DNA from: Thraustochytrium sp. TN22
Lineage: Eukaryota; Sar; Bigyra; Thraustochytrida; Thraustochytriidae
Direction: 5' to 3'
Assembly: GCA_013306675.1 (NCBI GenBank)
Contig: JABLUY010000128.1
Location: 42,082 to 106,081, forward strand
DNA: 64,000 nucleotides
Shown here: one piece after another, positions 61,493 through 64,000 of the stretch
How positions within the stretch are numbered: the stretch's first letter is position 1
Layout: every line of letters begins with the position of its first letter
Notes under the pieces: generated by a model
Told to the model about the DNA's origin: nothing
Seen by the model: only the letters and a program-made list of their open reading frames with translations
Databases searched by the model: none
Translations under genes and position numbers: made by a program

Positions 61493-63598
61493 CTACGGCG
61501 CTACGGCGCCCTGGCGACGCTGATTGCTATTCTCTTCAACCGTCTCGGTCACTTCCATGCGCTTGAGCCTGTCCTTCTTGTTGCGCGCCCTCTTCGCCTT
61601 CTCCAAGAGCATCATCAGCTCGTGTTTCTCGTCCATGTTGTCCGCATCGGTCGTCTCCTCGCCAGGTTCTTTCGCTCCTTCGCCACGCACTGTGTCTTGC
61701 TTTGTCGAGTTGCCCGCCAGTTTCGCATGGTCAGCCAACCAGGCATCGAGCTTGGAGGCGTTGTGCGCCTCGCTGCAGTGGTTCACGGTCGAGCGGAGCA
61801 TGAACTGAGCCCACGGGGCGCCGTCGCGACAGAAAGGATCCAGCACACAGCTGTAATCCTCGAGTACTCTTCTTCTTCTGCGAAGCTCAGGGCCCCAATA
61901 CGGGTCCTCAGGGTTTGTGATCCGAGGAAGCAGATCATCCAGATCGCTCCACGTGGCCATGATGGTCAAGTTTCTCCATGGTGCACCTCGTGGGGAGGCA
62001 TTGATAAATTCGTTGTGCAGGCGGTCGTCTCCAGGGAAGAGCAGCAGCCGCCCTGCGCGGAGGGTGTCGTACACGCGGCGGCTGGTTGACGTGTCGCCCC
62101 GCAGGTGCACGCCGAGCTCCGAATTGAGCATCATCCCGCAGGCCAGCGCCTCAGACGGCGGTCCCGCGTTGTGACACCACGTGGAATTTCCAGAGAATAT
62201 GCCCGCCTCGCAATATTGTGGGATAATGTCCGAGTGCTTGACCCGGCCCCGGTCGTAAAACTTTGACGTCATGATGCAGACGTGCTCCTGACGGCGCATC
62301 CAGGCGGTCTCATTTAGATCAGGGCGCAGGCTGGTGGCTCTTACCTTGTCACAGAAGCGTCGCCTTTCCTCGTAGGCGCGGCGTCCGCTCATCGCGCCGA
62401 CCATAGTGGTTCCAAATGTGCAGCGGCCCTGGCCGTCAGGAAGACAGAGATCGTTTGAGGTCTCGTTGGACCAGTGATCGCCCCACACATGCCCGCGCGA
62501 AGAGTTCGTGGGCAGCCCAGGGAGGAGATTACTGACTTCGACGACCGCCTTTGCCAGCTCGCAGCGCAGCGGAACATACGACGCCGCGAGCGCGCACTTA
62601 CGATAAATTCTGTCGGTGGCAATATTGTCCCTTGGAACTGTCTTGGCTTCGAAGGTGAAGGGATAGCTGAGGCCAATCAGGTCCCAGAAGTGTGTGGACA
62701 TTTCTACATTCCACTTCACCCGGCCCCCAAAGGTCCATCTCCAATGGCCAAATGTGTACACATGTTTCGTCAGCAGCGTCGGATCCTTTCGAATGAACGG
62801 CTGCTCCATGAGAGCCTCCATGTACGTGTTGAGCATGACGTCAGCCGCCACGTTGTGATTCCTATTGTGACCGCATTCCTTCATGGCAAGGGTCATCACG
62901 ATAGGTGCCACGAAGCGCTCTGCCTTGCTCGGGTCTGAGGTGTACCACGGCGAGTCCAGGAAGCGCTTGCTCGTAATCGCGAGCGCGAACGCGAGGTCAT
63001 CTGGGTGGTCTTGATCTAGATACGCCTCCAGATAGGAGCGCGAGACGGTCCTGCCGCCGCAGTACGAGCCCTGCTCCATCGCCAGGAGCCAATTGAGCCT
63101 GGGATCGTCCAGGTACACGTAAGTGAGCACGGGCTCGGTTGTGAGGTCGCTTGGCCAGTCATGCCGGTGCAAGCTGCCCAGGAGGTGCGGCTCCTCGCCA
63201 TGGTCCTCTGCAAGTTCTTGAGCCGAGCCGAACGAAGACAGCCTTATCGTCTGCTCAAATGTGTTCACTACGAAGCCTCTATCCGCCGGCTCCTCGCCAT
63301 GGTCCTCTGCAAGTTCTTGAGCCGAGCCGAACGAAGAAGGCCTTATCGTCTGCTCAAATGTGTTCACTCCGAAGCCTCTATCCGCCGGCTCCTCGCCATG
63401 GTCCTCTGCAAGTTCTTGAGCCGAGCCGAACGAAGACAGCCTTATCGTCTGCTCAAATGTGTTCACTACGAAGCCTCTATCCGCCTCTTCTGCGACTTGG
63501 AGGGCTGCCAAGTGCAGCTCAACGACGAGGCTGCAGGCAAAGACGATGAGCAGGACAAGGAGAGCGCCTCGAAGCGCTACCTTGTACCGTACCCACAT
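61493..63598 (-). CDS. GT47/exostosin-like glycosyltransferase, copy 2 with expanded stem
   Basis: 701 residues, the same type II architecture as copy 1, with MWVRYKVAL and a hydrophobic anchor. The extra 66 residues come from two additional copies of a 33-residue stem unit (GFVVNTFEQTIRL then QELAEDHGEEP) just after the membrane anchor. The catalytic part keeps YTSDPSKAERFVAPIV and HLRGDTSTSRRVYDTLRAG. Differences from copy 1 cluster in the anchor/stem (11 changes in the first 60 residues) and in patches such as CGHNRNHNVAAD, FGGRVKWNVEM and GDDRLHNEFINAS. Both copies are full-length with intact frames, so both are probably expressed. Confidence 0.78.
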   Translation of the reverse strand: MWVRYKVALRGALLVLLIVFACSLVVELHLAALQVAEEADRGFVVNTFEQTIRLSSFGSAQELAEDHGEEPADRGFGVNTFEQTIRPSSFGSAQELAEDHGEEPADRGFVVNTFEQTIRLSSFGSAQELAEDHGEEPHLLGSLHRHDWPSDLTTEPVLTYVYLDDPRLNWLLAMEQGSYCGGRTVSRSYLEAYLDQDHPDDLAFALAITSKRFLDSPWYTSDPSKAERFVAPIVMTLAMKECGHNRNHNVAADVMLNTYMEALMEQPFIRKDPTLLTKHVYTFGHWRWTFGGRVKWNVEMSTHFWDLIGLSYPFTFEAKTVPRDNIATDRIYRKCALAASYVPLRCELAKAVVEVSNLLPGLPTNSSRGHVWGDHWSNETSNDLCLPDGQGRCTFGTTMVGAMSGRRAYEERRRFCDKVRATSLRPDLNETAWMRRQEHVCIMTSKFYDRGRVKHSDIIPQYCEAGIFSGNSTWCHNAGPPSEALACGMMLNSELGVHLRGDTSTSRRVYDTLRAGRLLLFPGDDRLHNEFINASPRGAPWRNLTIMATWSDLDDLLPRITNPEDPYWGPELRRRRRVLEDYSCVLDPFCRDGAPWAQFMLRSTVNHCSEAHNASKLDAWLADHAKLAGNSTKQDTVRGEGAKEPGEETTDADNMDEKHELMMLLEKAKRARNKKDRLKRMEVTETVEENSNQRRQGAVAP
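63189..63485 (-). repeat. 99-bp coding repeat x 3 in GT47 copy 2
   Basis: Three tandem 99-bp units start at 63189, 63288 and 63387 (GGCTCCTCGCCATGG start). Copy 1 has a single unit at about 60709-60807. The length is a multiple of three, so the frame is kept and 66 residues are added to the lumenal stem. Confidence 0.95.
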
Positions 63599-64000
63599 CC
63601 TTCCCGCTCTCAGCCCCGCGACTCCGGCCTAGCCAGGCGCGCCGCTGGCACGCCTCGCGCCGCGCCTCGCCGCGGCCACTTTGATGAGGCGAGACGTTCC
63701 CACAAAACATGTAAACAAAAAAGTTCACAAAAAGTAGAAACGGCCATATTGGCCGTGCTTGCGCAATTTTTTTGAGCCGATGTAAGCACCTTTTGTAGGA
63801 CCCGGACTCGGACCTCCAGCTCTCATCGGCTCTCTCCCTCCGGAGAGAATCAAGCACCTTTATTTTTGAACAAATTAAAACTCTCATTTGGTGTCGCTTG
63901 GACTGTGACTTGCATGTGGCCAGGTGGGGCAGGGGGGGGGGGGGGCGCCCAGCTTTTGGGGGCCCACGTCGATGGCTATTTGAACATTTGGGTTATTTTT
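63599..64000. promoter_or_regulatory. Promoter of GT47 copy 2 and right edge of the duplication
   Basis: Contains the inverted repeat CGGCCA-TAT-TGGCCG at 63741-63755 (143 bp before the ATG). Sequence shared with the copy 1 promoter follows, up to 63919. Beyond that is a 14-G run (63932-63945) and unrelated sequence to the window end. No gene is seen in the last 400 bases. Confidence 0.5.

Larger units (their letters stand above)
58882..63919. repeat. Head-to-tail segmental duplication (about 2.5 kb x 2) carrying GT47 genes
   Basis: Unit 1 is about 58882-61371 and unit 2 about 61376-63919. Both begin with the same GGCTCGTGGTCTCTGTTCGC sequence and both end at the same CTTGCATGTGGC. The 3' flank, coding region and promoter are all copied. 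The two units abut. Runs of 14-15 G lie just outside each outer edge (58855-58869 and 63932-63945). Confidence 0.93.

Noticed and set aside
58882-63919. Transposon carrying the glycosyltransferase genes
   Set aside because: No terminal inverted repeats, target-site duplication, transposase or reverse transcriptase is seen. A plain head-to-tail segmental duplication explains the data.
1-64000. Bacterial origin (few introns, bacterial-style Ig repeats)
   Set aside because: Nop16, Wee1, METTL13, EH, WGR/ART PARP, SYLF-WW-SH3 and the spliced gene are eukaryotic, and genes lack operon spacing and ribosome-binding sites.

Overview
This is a GC-rich, gene-dense, intron-poor stretch of a eukaryotic nuclear genome. 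The protein set settles the domain of life: a Wee1-type kinase, PARP, EH-domain endocytic protein, Nop16, METTL13, a WW/SH3 protein, DDT/WHIM-like chromatin protein and exostosin-type glycosyltransferases. Very long uninterrupted reading frames, only one intron I can place with confidence, and the domain mix suggest a protist. A labyrinthulomycete/thraustochytrid-like stramenopile is my guess, but nothing in the window proves it.

Layout. 1-16 kb: tail of an IQ-motif protein (+), a small spliced membrane protein (-), a SYLF-WW-SH3 actin/membrane adaptor (+), a TPR-like Ser-rich protein (-), a Wee1-like kinase (-), a Maf nucleotide pyrophosphatase (-), cytosolic threonyl-tRNA synthetase (+) and METTL13 (-). 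17-42 kb: a secreted papain-type protease with a possible GPI tail, then an intronless 22.5-kb gene for a secreted giant of about 7,500 residues. That protein has about 48 Ig-like repeats, ten Cys-containing repeats, a SEA-like segment, a Calx-beta domain, a LamG-like domain and a C-terminal laminin-B (domain IV) module. 42-58 kb: Nop16 (-) divergent from an unknown protein (+), two tandem MFS transporters (+), a DDT/WHIM-like chromatin protein (-) divergent from an Eps15-like EH protein (+), and a WGR-WWE-WGR PARP (-). 58.9-63.9 kb: a head-to-tail duplication carrying two GT47/exostosin-like genes (-), each with its own copied promoter.

The genes form no operon. Themes that recur are cell surface and secretory pathway (protease, giant adhesin-like protein, two glycosyltransferases, two transporters, endocytic adaptor) and housekeeping (translation, ribosome biogenesis, cell cycle, chromatin and DNA repair). 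The most unusual material is the giant gene. Its central 24 repeats are each exactly 342 bp and are mostly arranged as near-identical 684-bp dimers. The recently duplicated glycosyltransferase pair is also notable, because its differences are mostly amino-acid changing.

Limits: domain calls are by eye from motifs. Most open frames begin at non-ATG codons further upstream, so I chose the first plausible ATG. Untranslated regions and any upstream splicing are not resolved. I recognised no tRNA, rRNA, transposon or CRISPR array.
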